The translations under genes and the position numbers were made by a program. Shown one piece after another: positions 1 through 8,468 of a stretch of 17,400 bases of DNA (positions within the stretch are counted from its first letter, which is position 1; every line of letters begins with the position of its first letter). Origin of the DNA: JACQAI01 sp035507915. GTDB taxonomy: Bacteria > Pseudomonadota > Alphaproteobacteria > Elsterales > Elsteraceae. The stretch lies in assembly GCA_035507915.1 (NCBI GenBank), contig DATJNS010000333.1, positions 1-17,400 of the forward strand, given 5' to 3'. Below the pieces are notes generated by a model. That model was not told where the DNA came from. It saw only the letters and a list, made by a program, of their open reading frames with translations, and made no database searches.

Positions 1-1066
1 CGGCGCCGGCGCGGCTGCGCATCAGCGGCTGGATGCGCGTGCCGAACTGCTCCATGCCGATCACGAAATCGTCGAACGTCAGCATGACGCCGCGCACGCC
101 CGGCACCTCGGCGACCTGATCGAGCATGCGGGCGACCGTCGCGTAGGAGCCGACCAGCACCCCCTGGTTGGTCGGCAGGCGATGGCCGAGGATCTTGTGG
201 CGGTTGGGCTGGGCGAACGGGTCCTTGTTGGGATCGTCCTCGGCCTGCGCATCGCGCCAGTCGAGCGCCGCGTGGTCGATGCCCGCCTTGTAGTGCTCCC
301 ACTTGGCGAGCGCCGCGTCGTCGGTCTCGTCGGCGATCACCATCATGAGGATGAGGGCGCCGCAGTCGCGTCCGCTGCGCCGGGTCGCCTCGACCAGGCG
401 CGCGACGCTGGGCGCGAAGCGCGTCGGCTCGTTGACGCCGTAGCTGGCGCAGAAATTGTAGTCGCAGTGCTCGGCGGCGAAGCGCGTGCCGTTGTCGCTC
501 TGCGCCGCGGCGATGATCTTGATCGGCGCCTGGGGCAAGGGGCTGCAGCGGCAGTCGTCCATGGTGAAGAAGCTGCCCTTGAAGTTCGAGCGGCCGGTTG
601 CCCACAGCTCGCGCATGATCTGCACGTATTCCGCGCAATATTCGTAGCGCCGCCGGTAATGCTCGCCGCCCGGCCAGATGCCCATCTGGGTGTACTCGGC
701 GCGCTGCCAGCCCGACACGATGTTGAGGCCGAAGCGGCCCTTCGAGATCGAGTCGATGGTCATCGCCATGCGCGCGGCGAACGGCGGCGGCATGGTCAAC
801 ACGGCGACCGAGGCGAACAGCTGGATGCGCGTGGTGACCGCGGCCAATCCCGCCATCAGGGTGAAGGACTCGAGATTGTGGTCCCAGTACTGCGACGGGC
901 CGCCGAAGCCGTGCAGCTTGATCATCGACAGCGCGAAGTCGAAGCCGAACCGCTCGGCCTTCTCGGTCACGGTGCGGTTGAGCTCGAAGCTCGGCAGATA
1001 TTGCGGCGACGTCGTCGAGATCAGCCAGCCGTTGTTGCCGATCGGAAGAAACACGCCGACTTGCAT
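1..1066 (-). CDS. rutA: Pyrimidine monooxygenase RutA (3' end cut by window edge)
   Basis: RutA is a flavin-dependent, luciferase-fold enzyme that opens the uracil ring at N3-C4 with O2 and reduced FMN, the first step of the Rut pyrimidine-degradation pathway. The 355 visible residues match the E. coli protein as I remember it from the first residue on (GVFLPIGNNGWLIS, then DFALSMIK and DHNLESFTLMAGLAAVT). The FMN-contact residues known from E. coli RutA fall at the same numbers: I49-K50, N115, E124, R140-Y141 and S190. E. coli RutA is about 363 residues, so only a few C-terminal residues are missing. The ATG at 1066 is chosen because the family begins MQVGVF; an AGG lies about eight bases upstream. 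It lies 102 bases downstream of glpX on the same strand. The remaining rut genes should lie left of the window. A more general LLM-class oxidoreductase is unlikely given the residue-level agreement. Confidence 0.95.
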   Translation of the reverse strand, partial: MQVGVFLPIGNNGWLISTTSPQYLPSFELNRTVTEKAERFGFDFALSMIKLHGFGGPSQYWDHNLESFTLMAGLAAVTTRIQLFASVAVLTMPPPFAARMAMTIDSISKGRFGLNIVSGWQRAEYTQMGIWPGGEHYRRRYEYCAEYVQIMRELWATGRSNFKGSFFTMDDCRCSPLPQAPIKIIAAAQSDNGTRFAAEHCDYNFCASYGVNEPTRFAPSVARLVEATRRSGRDCGALILMMVIADETDDAALAKWEHYKAGIDHAALDWRDAQAEDDPNKDPFAQPNRHKILGHRLPTNQGVLVGSYATVARMLDQVAEVPGVRGVMLTFDDFVIGMEQFGTRIQPLMRSRAGA

Positions 1067-1126
1067 CGCCCGACCTCGCGCGCGGTTCGCGCCGGCCGAT
1101 GCAAGCCCAAGGCCACGCCGGCGGTC

Positions 1127-1145
1127 CGCCCCCGCCTGGGGGGCG
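1127..1145 (-). terminator. GC-rich hairpin between glpX and rutA
   Basis: A perfect 7-bp inverted repeat (CGCCCCC / GGGGGCG) with a 5-base loop lies 23 bases after the glpX stop and 61 bases before the rutA start. No T-run follows on the minus strand, so it is not a canonical intrinsic terminator. It could attenuate read-through or protect the 3' end of the glpX transcript. The assignment is weak. Confidence 0.3.
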
Positions 1146-1168
1146 AAAGCGCGCCGCCGACGCCGCCG

Positions 1169-2137
1169 TCAGTCGACGACGCCGGGCTTGCGGGTGAAGT
1201 CGTGGGTCGCCTCGATGAAGCGGACCGTGCCGGTGCGCGAGCGCATGATCATCGAGTGCGTCATGCCGCCGCCGTGGAAGCGGCGCACGCCCTTCAGCAT
1301 GGTGCCGTCGGTCACGCCGGTCGCCGCGAACATGACGTCGCCCTTGGCGAGCTCGAGCATCGTGTATTTGCGGTTGAGGTCCTGGATGCCGATGCGGCGC
1401 GCGCGGCCGCGCTCGTCGTCGTTGCGGAACAGGAGGCGCCCCTGCATCTGGCCGCCGATGCAGCGCAGCGCCGCGGCCGCCAGCACGCCCTCGGGCGCGC
1501 CGCCGGTGCCGAGATAGATGTCGACGCCGCTGCCGGGCCGCGAGGTCGCCATGACGCCCGAGACGTCGCCGTCGGAGATCAGCATGATGCGCGCGCCCGC
1601 CTCGCGCACTTTCGCGATCAATTCGGCGTGGCGCGGCCGGTCGAGGATGCAGGCGACCAGGTCGGACACGTCCATCTGCTTCGCCTTGGCGAGGTTCTTC
1701 AGGTTCTGCAGCGGCGCGTTGTCGATATCGACGACGCCGTCCGGCAGGCCGCCGCCGACCGCGATCTTGTCCATGTAGACGTCGGGCGCGTTGAGGAAGC
1801 CGCCCTCGGACGCCATCGCGATCACGGCGAGCGCGTTCTGGCCGCCCTTGGCCGTGATCGTCGTGCCCTCGAGCGGATCGAGCGCGATGTCGATCTTGGG
1901 GCCGCCGGCGCCGACCTTCTCGCCGATATAGAGCATCGGCGCCTCGTCGCGCTCGCCCTCGCCGATCACCACCGTGCCGTCGATCGCGAGCCCGTTGAGC
2001 GCGCGGCGCATCGCGTCGACCGCCGCCTGGTCGGCCTGCTTCTCGTCGCCGCGGCCCATCAGCTTGGAGGCGGCGAGCGCGGCCGCCTCGGTCACGCGCA
2101 CGGCCTCGAGCGCGAGGTTGCGGTCCATTACCGGCAT
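1169..2137 (-). CDS. glpX: Class II fructose-1,6-bisphosphatase GlpX
   Basis: This gene encodes a 322-residue class II FBPase that hydrolyses fructose 1,6-bisphosphate to fructose 6-phosphate in gluconeogenesis (and in the Calvin cycle where present), in the cytoplasm. Seen in the sequence: the family N-terminus with RVTEAAALAA (residues 14-23), IGEGERDEAPMLYIGEKVG (58-76), the metal site DPLEGTT (87-93), and a C-terminal FAATGVTDG segment. By comparison with E. coli GlpX, the metal ligands should be D36, E60, D87 and E90. The ATG at 2137 is supported by a strong GGAGGAGGAAACC ribosome binding site. The gene starts 20 bases after the hom stop, so the two are probably co-transcribed. In many alphaproteobacteria glpX follows hom and precedes recJ; here rutA follows instead. 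Confidence 0.96.
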   Translation of the reverse strand: MPVMDRNLALEAVRVTEAAALAASKLMGRGDEKQADQAAVDAMRRALNGLAIDGTVVIGEGERDEAPMLYIGEKVGAGGPKIDIALDPLEGTTITAKGGQNALAVIAMASEGGFLNAPDVYMDKIAVGGGLPDGVVDIDNAPLQNLKNLAKAKQMDVSDLVACILDRPRHAELIAKVREAGARIMLISDGDVSGVMATSRPGSGVDIYLGTGGAPEGVLAAAALRCIGGQMQGRLLFRNDDERGRARRIGIQDLNRKYTMLELAKGDVMFAATGVTDGTMLKGVRRFHGGGMTHSMIMRSRTGTVRFIEATHDFTRKPGVVD

Positions 2138-2157
2138 GGTTTCCTCCTCCGGCTGTT

Positions 2158-3456
2158 CTACAGCTCTTCGATGATGCGGATCACCCGTGGCGGCTCGAGC
2201 ACGGCCTCCAGCCGCTCGATCTGGGCAAGCGCGCGGCGCATGGCGCCCTCCTCGGTCTCGTGCGTCGTCAACACCACCGGCACCGCCTCGTCGGGATCGC
2301 GGCCGCGCTGCAGCATGGACTCGAGCGACACGCTCTGGTCGCGCAGCGCCGCCGCGACGTCGGCGATCACGCCCGGACGGTCGACCACCATCAGGCGAAT
2401 GTAGAACGCGCCACGGTGGCGTTCGCTCGGCGCCGCGGGCAATTTTTGCAGCGACGCCGCCGGCTGGTTGAAGGTCGCGACGCGGTGGCCGCGCGCGATG
2501 TCGATGATGTCGGCGACCACGGCGGACGCGGTCGGCCCGGCGCCGGCGCCGCGCCCCTGGTAGAACGACATGCCGACCGCGCTGCCCTCGGCGACCACGG
2601 CGTTGAACACGCCGTCGACGTTGGCGATCGGGCTGCCGACCGGCACCATGCAGGGCTGCACGCGCTGCTCGAGCCCGATGTCCGACAGGTGCGCGATGCC
2701 GAGCAGCTTGATGCGGTAGCCGAGCTCGTCGGCATAGGCGATGTCGGCGGCCGAGACGTGGCGGATGCCCTCGATGTTGAGCGCCTCGAAGTCGATCGCG
2801 GCGCCGAACGCCACCGCGGCCAGGATCGCGAGCTTGTGCGCGGCGTCGACGCCGTCGACGTCGAAGCTCGGGTCGGCCTCGGCATAGCCCAGCCGCTGCG
2901 CCTCGGCGAGCACGTCGGCGAACTCGCGGCCGGTCTCGCGCATCGTCGTCAGGATGTAGTTGCAGGTGCCGTTGAGGATGCCGTAGACGCGCGTCATCCG
3001 GTTGGCGGCGAGGCCCTCGCGCAGCGCCTTGATGATCGGGATGCCGCCGGCGACCGCGGCCTCGTAGGCGAGCACGACGCCGGCCGCCTCGGCGTGGCGC
3101 GCCAGCGTGTTGCCGTGGTGCGCGAGCAGCGCCTTGTTGGCGGTGACGACATGGCGCTTGGCGGCGAGCGCGGCCTCGACGGTGGCGCGCGCCGCGCCGT
3201 CGGCGCCGCCGATCAGCTCGACCACGACGTCGGCCTGGGCCTCGCGCGCCAGCGCGACCGGGTCGGCGAACCATTCGACGCCCTCGAGCGCGAAGCCGCG
3301 CGGCTTGGCGCGATCGCGCGCCGACACCGCGGTCAGCACGATCGGCCGGCCGGCGCGGCGCGCCAGGAGCTCGGCCTCGGCGCGCACCAGGGCGCCGGTC
3401 GCCGCGCCGACCGTGCCGAGTCCGGCGATCGCGAGTCGCAGCGGTGGGCTCGACAT
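2158..3456 (-). CDS. hom: Homoserine dehydrogenase (monofunctional, with ACT domain)
   Basis: This 432-residue cytoplasmic enzyme reduces aspartate-4-semialdehyde to homoserine with NAD(P)H, the branch point to threonine and methionine. Visible parts in order: an N-terminal Rossmann motif GLGTVG (12-17); ANKALLA with K108; the substrate-binding stretch AGGIPIIKALREG followed by ILNGTCNYILTTM; the VDGVDAAHKLAIL catalytic segment; and a C-terminal ACT domain from about residue 347 (FYIRLMVVDRPGVIADVAAAL). The ACT domain suggests feedback control by threonine, as in other Hom proteins of this layout. No aspartokinase domain is fused. The ATG at 3456 sits 2 bases after the aminotransferase stop, so translation may be coupled. 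The length is normal for the family. Confidence 0.97.
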   Translation of the reverse strand: MSSPPLRLAIAGLGTVGAATGALVRAEAELLARRAGRPIVLTAVSARDRAKPRGFALEGVEWFADPVALAREAQADVVVELIGGADGAARATVEAALAAKRHVVTANKALLAHHGNTLARHAEAAGVVLAYEAAVAGGIPIIKALREGLAANRMTRVYGILNGTCNYILTTMRETGREFADVLAEAQRLGYAEADPSFDVDGVDAAHKLAILAAVAFGAAIDFEALNIEGIRHVSAADIAYADELGYRIKLLGIAHLSDIGLEQRVQPCMVPVGSPIANVDGVFNAVVAEGSAVGMSFYQGRGAGAGPTASAVVADIIDIARGHRVATFNQPAASLQKLPAAPSERHRGAFYIRLMVVDRPGVIADVAAALRDQSVSLESMLQRGRDPDEAVPVVLTTHETEEGAMRRALAQIERLEAVLEPPRVIRIIEEL

Positions 3457-3458
3457 CG

Positions 3459-4697
3459 CTACGACGCGAGCTTGTCGGGCGCCTGCGCGGTGTTGCGCAC
3501 CGCCTCGCGGTCGAGGAAGGCGCGGATGTTGCGGCAGGCCTGGCGGGTGCGGTGCACGTTCTCGACCAGCGCGACGCGGACGTGGCCGTCGCCATATTCG
3601 CCGAAGCCGATGCCGGGCGACACCGCGACCTGCGCCTCGGTCAACAGCCGCTTGGCGAACTCCATGCTGCCGAGCTCGGTGAGATTGGGCGGGATCGGCG
3701 CCCAGGCGAACATCGAGGCAGGCGGCGCCGGCACCTGCCAGCCCGCCGCCGCGAGCCCCTGGATCAGCACGTCGCGGCGCTGCTTGTAGGTCGCGCGGAT
3801 CTCGTCGACGCAATCCTGCGGGCCGTTGAGCGCGGCCGCCGCGGCGACCTGGATCGGCGTGAACGCGCCGTAGTCGAGGTACGACTTGATGCGCGCGAGC
3901 GCCGCGATCAGCTTCTTGTTGCCGACCGCGTAGCCGATGCGCCAGCCCGGCATCGCGTAGGTCTTGCTCATCGAGCCGAACTCGACCGTGATGTCGCGCG
4001 CGCCCGGCACCTGCAGGACCGAGGGCGGCGGCTTGCCGTCGAAATAGATCTCCGCGTAGGCGAGATCCGACAGCACGTACAGGCCGCGCGCGCGGCAGAA
4101 CTCGACGACCTGGCCGTAGAAATCGAGATCGACCACCTCGGCGGTCGGGTTCGACGGGTAGTTGAGCACGAGCGCCAAGGGCGACGGCACGCTGTGCTTG
4201 ACCGCGCGCTCGAGCAGCTGGAGGAAGTCGCGCGCGGTGTGCGATTGGTCGGGCGTCGCGCACGGCAGATGGCGGATCGCGGCGCCGGCGATCATGAAGC
4301 CGAAGGCGTGGATCGGATAGCTCGGGTTGGGCACGACGATGACGTCGCCCGGGCTGGTGATCGCCTGCGCCAGGTTGGCGAGCCCTTCCTTCGAGCCGAG
4401 CGTGACGATCACCTCGGTCTCCGGGTCGAGATCGACGCCGAAGCGGCGCGCATAGTAGCCGGCGATCGCCTTGCGCAGGCCCGGGATGCCGCGGCTGTTC
4501 GAGTAGCGGTGGGTGCGCGGATTCTGCACCGTCTCGACCAGCTTCTCGACGATGTGGCGCGGCGTCGGCATGTCGGGATTGCCCATGCCGAAATCGATGA
4601 TGTCCTGGCCGGCGGCGCGCGCCTCGGCCTTCATGCGATTGACTTCGGCGAACACGTAGGGCGGCAGGCGCCGGATGCGGTGGAACTCGCTTTCCAT
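3459..4697 (-). CDS. Fold-type I PLP aminotransferase, AlaC/LL-diaminopimelate aminotransferase-like
   Basis: This 412-residue pyridoxal-phosphate aminotransferase belongs to the aspartate aminotransferase superfamily (Aminotran_1_2). Seen: DFGMGNPDMPTP (35-46), GSKEG (101-105) in the cofactor phosphate-binding region, LNYPSNPT (178-185), DLAY with D211 for the PLP ring nitrogen and Y214, and SMSKTYAMPGWRIGY with the Schiff-base lysine K245. Proteins of this type directly upstream of hom are usually annotated either as alanine transaminase AlaC or as LL-diaminopimelate aminotransferase. Sequence alone does not separate these, so no symbol is given. The position before hom favours a role in alanine or aspartate-family nitrogen transfer. 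The ATG at 4697 is chosen because family similarity begins there; an AGG lies 6-8 bases upstream. The upstream gap to the lipoprotein stop is 58 bases, with no clear promoter. Confidence 0.9.
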   Translation of the reverse strand: MESEFHRIRRLPPYVFAEVNRMKAEARAAGQDIIDFGMGNPDMPTPRHIVEKLVETVQNPRTHRYSNSRGIPGLRKAIAGYYARRFGVDLDPETEVIVTLGSKEGLANLAQAITSPGDVIVVPNPSYPIHAFGFMIAGAAIRHLPCATPDQSHTARDFLQLLERAVKHSVPSPLALVLNYPSNPTAEVVDLDFYGQVVEFCRARGLYVLSDLAYAEIYFDGKPPPSVLQVPGARDITVEFGSMSKTYAMPGWRIGYAVGNKKLIAALARIKSYLDYGAFTPIQVAAAAALNGPQDCVDEIRATYKQRRDVLIQGLAAAGWQVPAPPASMFAWAPIPPNLTELGSMEFAKRLLTEAQVAVSPGIGFGEYGDGHVRVALVENVHRTRQACRNIRAFLDREAVRNTAQAPDKLAS

Positions 4698-4755
4698 ACG
4701 GCCTCGGTCGGACTCGAGCTGACCCTGGTTGGCGGTTGTTGTACCGACGCTAAGG

Positions 4756-6225
4756 TTAATAAGCGAGGTAAATGTCGACGCGCCGCTCGCCGGCCGCGCC
4801 GAATCCGGTCGCGCCCGGATCCGGCGGCGGGGTGGCGCCTTCGGCGCTGGCCGCGATCGCGTCGGGCGCCACGCCGAATCGGCCGAGCTCGTGGCTGACC
4901 GCGTCGGCACGCCGTCCGGCGATGTCGAGATTCGCCAGCCGCTTCGCCATGACGTCGCCGCCCGCGGCGTCCGGGCTGGCATAGCCGACCACCCGCACGG
5001 TGCCGCCGCGCTCGCGATGCAGCCGCGCGATCTCGCGCACGATCGTGCGGTCGTCGTCGGTCAGGGCCGCCGAGCCGTCGCGGAAATAGATCGTCGCCGC
5101 GAGCGCCTCGATGCCGGCGCGCTGGCCCGCTTCGGGGAAGGTGCGGCGCAGCGCCTCGTCGAGCTGCGGCGCGGTCGACGCGGCCGGCGGCAACGCGGCG
5201 AGAGTGGTCGGCCGCGCCGGCGGCGCGGCGGCGGGGGCCGGCGCGGCATTCGGCACGACGGCGACGTCGGGCGGCACGGTCGGCGGCGGCGCGACCGGCG
5301 GCTCGACCGCGCGCTCGACCACGGACCCGGCCCGCGCTTGCAGGGTCGGATCGGGCGGGCTCGGCAGCGCGGCGGTCTGCCCGGCCGCGGCGGGGGGCGG
5401 AGTGGTGCTGGCGGTCGGATTGAGCTGCGTGGTCGATGCGGCCGGCGCCGGCGGGGGTGGCGCCGCGGGCGCCGGCGCCTGGGTGCCGTAGAACCCGGGC
5501 GGGATCACGGGCTGGTTGTTGACCATTTGACCCGGCGGTGCGGCCGGGTTGAGGGGAACGTCGGCCGGCCGCGCGGCGGCGGTGCCCGGCGGCGGCACCG
5601 GCGGGGCGTTCGACGGACCGATCACCGGTCCGGACGGCGCCGCGGGCATCGGCGCCGGGGTGGGCGCGGGCGGCGGCGGCAGCGCGGCGGGCGGCGGCGT
5701 GGGCGGCGGCGCCGGGCTGGGCGTCGGGGGCGGCGGCAGCGCGGCAGTCTTCGGCGGGGCCGGAGGCGGGCTCGGCGGCGCCGGCGGCGGCGCGCTGGCG
5801 ACCGGCGGCGGGCTCGCGGCCGGACCGGGCGCCGCGGGGGCGGCGGCCGACGCCGCCGGCCCGGGCGACCGGCTGGCGAACATCTCGGGCCGATGCACCT
5901 GCTCGTCGGTGTATTGCGCGTTGGCGCGATCGGCCGCCAACCCTTGGGCGATCTGGTCGCGCTCGAGCGCCGGCGGGCGCGGCGGCCGTCCCGGGACGTC
6001 GGCCAGGTTGGGATAGGGCGCATCGGTCGACAACTCGGCCGGCTTCTCCTGCTTCGGCTTGTCGTCGCCGCCGAACCAGTTGACCGGATTGACGGCTTGC
6101 ATGGTGGAGCAGCCGGCGAGCGCGCCCCCGAGCACGGTCCCGAGGATCAGCCCGACGGCCCGTCCCCCAATGACCGCCCCGACGATCCGCCGGATCGCCG
6201 CGGCGCCCGCGTCGCGTGTCGTCAT
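4756..6225 (-). CDS. Proline-rich lipoprotein with C-terminal OmpA-like domain
   Basis: This 489-residue predicted lipoprotein has a lipid-anchoring signal with lipobox LAGC ending at C39, after an unusually long N-terminal segment. It is followed by a short conserved stretch (VNPVNWFGGDD, about 45-55). A low-complexity Pro/Ala-rich region fills roughly residues 120-353. The C-terminal domain (about 354-489) looks OmpA/MotB-like: IYFRDGSAALTDDD, then LDIAGRRADAV and GERRVDIYL. That domain normally binds peptidoglycan, so the protein could tether the outer membrane to the wall across a long flexible linker. The ATG at 6225 is preferred, but no good ribosome binding site precedes it; an in-frame GTG at 6258 would add 11 residues. 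It is transcribed toward the aminotransferase and diverges from phaC. The OmpA family call is moderately strong; the exact role is unknown. Confidence 0.85.
   Translation of the reverse strand: MTTRDAGAAAIRRIVGAVIGGRAVGLILGTVLGGALAGCSTMQAVNPVNWFGGDDKPKQEKPAELSTDAPYPNLADVPGRPPRPPALERDQIAQGLAADRANAQYTDEQVHRPEMFASRSPGPAASAAAPAAPGPAASPPPVASAPPPAPPSPPPAPPKTAALPPPPTPSPAPPPTPPPAALPPPPAPTPAPMPAAPSGPVIGPSNAPPVPPPGTAAARPADVPLNPAAPPGQMVNNQPVIPPGFYGTQAPAPAAPPPPAPAASTTQLNPTASTTPPPAAAGQTAALPSPPDPTLQARAGSVVERAVEPPVAPPPTVPPDVAVVPNAAPAPAAAPPARPTTLAALPPAASTAPQLDEALRRTFPEAGQRAGIEALAATIYFRDGSAALTDDDRTIVREIARLHRERGGTVRVVGYASPDAAGGDVMAKRLANLDIAGRRADAVSHELGRFGVAPDAIAASAEGATPPPDPGATGFGAAGERRVDIYLAY
5672..5745. repeat. 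Internal direct repeat in the Pro-rich linker
   Basis: A 17-base GC-rich word occurs at 5672-5688 and again at 5729-5745, offset by 57 bases (19 codons). In the protein this corresponds to two copies of an AALPPPP... unit within the proline-rich linker of the lipoprotein. It is probably an in-frame duplication by slippage or recombination, the usual way such linkers grow. Confidence 0.6.
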
Positions 6226-6452
6226 CGTGCTACCGCTTGGGTGGGATAGGCCGTGCACCGCCCGGCGCGCCGTGCTAAGGAAGCGGCCCCGGCGACCGGC
6301 CCAATACCTCGAAATTCGACGAAAAGAGCGCCGAACCGCCCGATCACCTTTTTCTGAGTCACCCGTTTATACCTCGACCGGCGCCGCTTGCTTGGGCGCG
6401 GACATACCATGCAAAATCGAACACCAAGGCAAGTGAAACTAGCACCCGACGA

Positions 6453-8468
6453 ATGTCGCCCCCGGGAGGACGAAAGCGCGCAGCGGCCCCGCCGCCCGGC
6501 GAGGGCGCCGTGAGCGAGCGCCCCGTCGATCGCCCTGCCGAACGCCCGGACGCGCCGGCGAAAGACAAGCTCGCCGCCGACGCCAAGAAGCGCGCGACCA
6601 AGGCCGAGACCAAGCCGGCGGCGAAGCCCCAGCCGGCGCCCGACGTCACGGCGGCGGCCAAAGCCGAGGCCGCGGGCGTGCCGGCGGACATCAAGTTCCC
6701 CGACCCCGTCGAGTGGTCGCGGGCGCTGGCGCGCATCGCCGAGCAGAGCCAGCGCATGGTGACGGAGTTCCTCACCCGGCAGAGCGCGTCGGGCGAGAAC
6801 TCGCTCGGCATGGGCGATCCGCTCAACATCGGCAGCGCCTTCCTCGAGATGGCGGCGCGCATGATGGCGGACCCCGCGCGCCTGGTGCAGGCGCAGATGT
6901 CGCTGTGGAGCGACTACCTCAGCCTGTGGCAGAGCGCGACGCGGCGCTTCCTCGGCGAGCCGGCCGAGCCCGTGATCGCGCCCGAGGCCGAGGACCGGCG
7001 CTTCAAGGACAGCGCCTGGAACGAGAACGTCGTCTTCGACTTCATCAAGCAGTCCTACCTGCTGACCGCGCGCTGGATGCAGTCCAGCGTGCGCCACGTC
7101 GAGGGGCTCGACGACAAGACGGCGAAGAAGGTCGACTTCTACACGCGCCAGTTCGTCGACGCGATGGCGCCGTCGAACTTCGTGGTGACCAATCCCGAGG
7201 TCCTGCGCGCCACGGTCGAGAGCGGCGGCGAGAACCTGCTCAAGGGCCTCAACCACCTGCTCGACGACCTCGAGCGCGGCCACGGCCAGCTGTCGATCAA
7301 GATGACCGACCTCGAGGCCTTCAAGATCGGCCAGAACATCGCGGTCACGCCGGGCAAGGTCGTCTATCAGAACGACCTGATGCAGCTCATCCAGTACGAG
7401 CCGACCACCAAGGAGGTCTACCGGCGGCCGCTCGTCATCATGCCGCCGTGGATCAACAAATATTACATCCTCGATCTGCGCGAGAAGAACTCGTTCGTGC
7501 GCTGGGCGGTCAACCAGGGCATCACGGTCTTCATGGTGTCGTGGGTCAACCCCGACGAGCAGCTCGCCAGCAAGAGCTTCGAGGACTACATGCGCGAGGG
7601 CCCGCTGGCCGCGCTCGACGCCATCCAGGCGGCGACCGGCGAGCGCGACGCCAACGTGATCGGCTACTGCCTGGGCGGCACGCTGCTCGCCTCGACGTTG
7701 GCCTACATGGCAGCCAAGGGCGACGACCGTTTCGTCAGCGCGACCTACTTCGCGACCATGGTCGACTTCGCCGAGGCCGGCGAGCTCTCCGTGTTCATCG
7801 ACGAGGAGCAGCTCGCCTCGCTCGAGGAGCGCATGTCGAAGCACGGCTATCTCGACGGCCGCGCCATGTCGACGACCTTCAACATGCTGCGCGCCAACGA
7901 CCTGATCTGGTCGTTCGTGGTCAACAACTACCTGCTCGGCAAGGACCCGTTCCCGTTCGACCTCTTGTACTGGAACTCGGACTCGACCCGCATGCCGGCG
8001 GCGATGCACAGCTTCTATCTGCGCAAGATGTACCAGGAGAACCGGCTGCGCGAACCGGGCGGCATCACGCTCGCGGGCGTGCCGATCGACTTGCGCAAGA
8101 TCAAGACGCCGACCTTCATCCAGGCCTCGCGCGAGGACCACATCGCGCCGTGGCGGTCGGCCTATCAGGGCACGCAGCTCTACGGCGGCCCGATCAAGTT
8201 CGTGCTCGCGGCGTCGGGCCACATCGCCGGCGTCGTCAACCCGCCCGACGCGCACAAATACGCGCACTGGACCAATGCGCAGCTGCCCGCCAGCGCCGAA
8301 GCCTGGTTCAAGGGCGCCGAGGCGCATCCGGGCTCGTGGTGGCCGGCCTGGCTCGAATGGCTCGAGCCGTTCACCCACGGCAAGGTGCCGGCGCGCGTGC
8401 CCGGCGACGGCAAGCTCAAGGTGATCGAGCCCGCGCCCGGCAGCTACGTGCAGCTCCGCGTGGCGTAG
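6453..8468 (+). CDS. phaC: Class I poly(3-hydroxyalkanoate) synthase PhaC
   Basis: PhaC polymerises (R)-3-hydroxyacyl-CoA (typically 3-hydroxybutyryl-CoA) into storage polyester at the granule surface. Seen: the PhaC N-terminal domain (about 80-250, including DPVEWSRALARIAEQSQ) and an alpha/beta hydrolase core with the lipase-like box GYCLGG (404-409). The expected triad is C406, D562 (SREDHIAPW) and H590 (ASGHIAGVVNPP). At 671 residues it is longer than the usual 580-600 because of a roughly 75-residue Lys/Ala/Pro-rich, probably disordered N-terminus. The start is uncertain: the ATG at 6453 has no Shine-Dalgarno, while a GTG at 6510 has GAGGG just upstream and would give 652 residues. The gene diverges from the OmpA-like lipoprotein across a 227-base gap with AT-rich patches but no convincing promoter. 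phaA, phaB and phaR are not in the window. Confidence 0.95.
   Translation: MSPPGGRKRAAAPPPGEGAVSERPVDRPAERPDAPAKDKLAADAKKRATKAETKPAAKPQPAPDVTAAAKAEAAGVPADIKFPDPVEWSRALARIAEQSQRMVTEFLTRQSASGENSLGMGDPLNIGSAFLEMAARMMADPARLVQAQMSLWSDYLSLWQSATRRFLGEPAEPVIAPEAEDRRFKDSAWNENVVFDFIKQSYLLTARWMQSSVRHVEGLDDKTAKKVDFYTRQFVDAMAPSNFVVTNPEVLRATVESGGENLLKGLNHLLDDLERGHGQLSIKMTDLEAFKIGQNIAVTPGKVVYQNDLMQLIQYEPTTKEVYRRPLVIMPPWINKYYILDLREKNSFVRWAVNQGITVFMVSWVNPDEQLASKSFEDYMREGPLAALDAIQAATGERDANVIGYCLGGTLLASTLAYMAAKGDDRFVSATYFATMVDFAEAGELSVFIDEEQLASLEERMSKHGYLDGRAMSTTFNMLRANDLIWSFVVNNYLLGKDPFPFDLLYWNSDSTRMPAAMHSFYLRKMYQENRLREPGGITLAGVPIDLRKIKTPTFIQASREDHIAPWRSAYQGTQLYGGPIKFVLAASGHIAGVVNPPDAHKYAHWTNAQLPASAEAWFKGAEAHPGSWWPAWLEWLEPFTHGKVPARVPGDGKLKVIEPAPGSYVQLRVA

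Noticed and set aside
182..3789. Long plus-strand open frames opposite rutA, glpX, hom and the aminotransferase
   Set aside because: Their translations are Arg/Ala/Asp-rich with no family motifs, and they lie antisense to well-recognised genes; this is typical of high-GC coding DNA.
5150..5900. Apparent tandem array in GC-rich DNA that might suggest a structured RNA or satellite repeat
   Set aside because: The periodicity follows proline and alanine codons of the lipoprotein linker; apart from the 57-base offset duplication there is no regular unit.
4729..6249. Gly/Arg-rich plus-strand open frames opposite the OmpA-like lipoprotein
   Set aside because: They are the complement of proline codons in the linker and show no independent evidence of coding.
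6361..6425. Promoter-like elements in the phaC upstream gap (TTGCTT, CAAAAT; TATAAA on the minus strand)
   Set aside because: Matches to consensus are poor and no pair has good spacing and sequence together.
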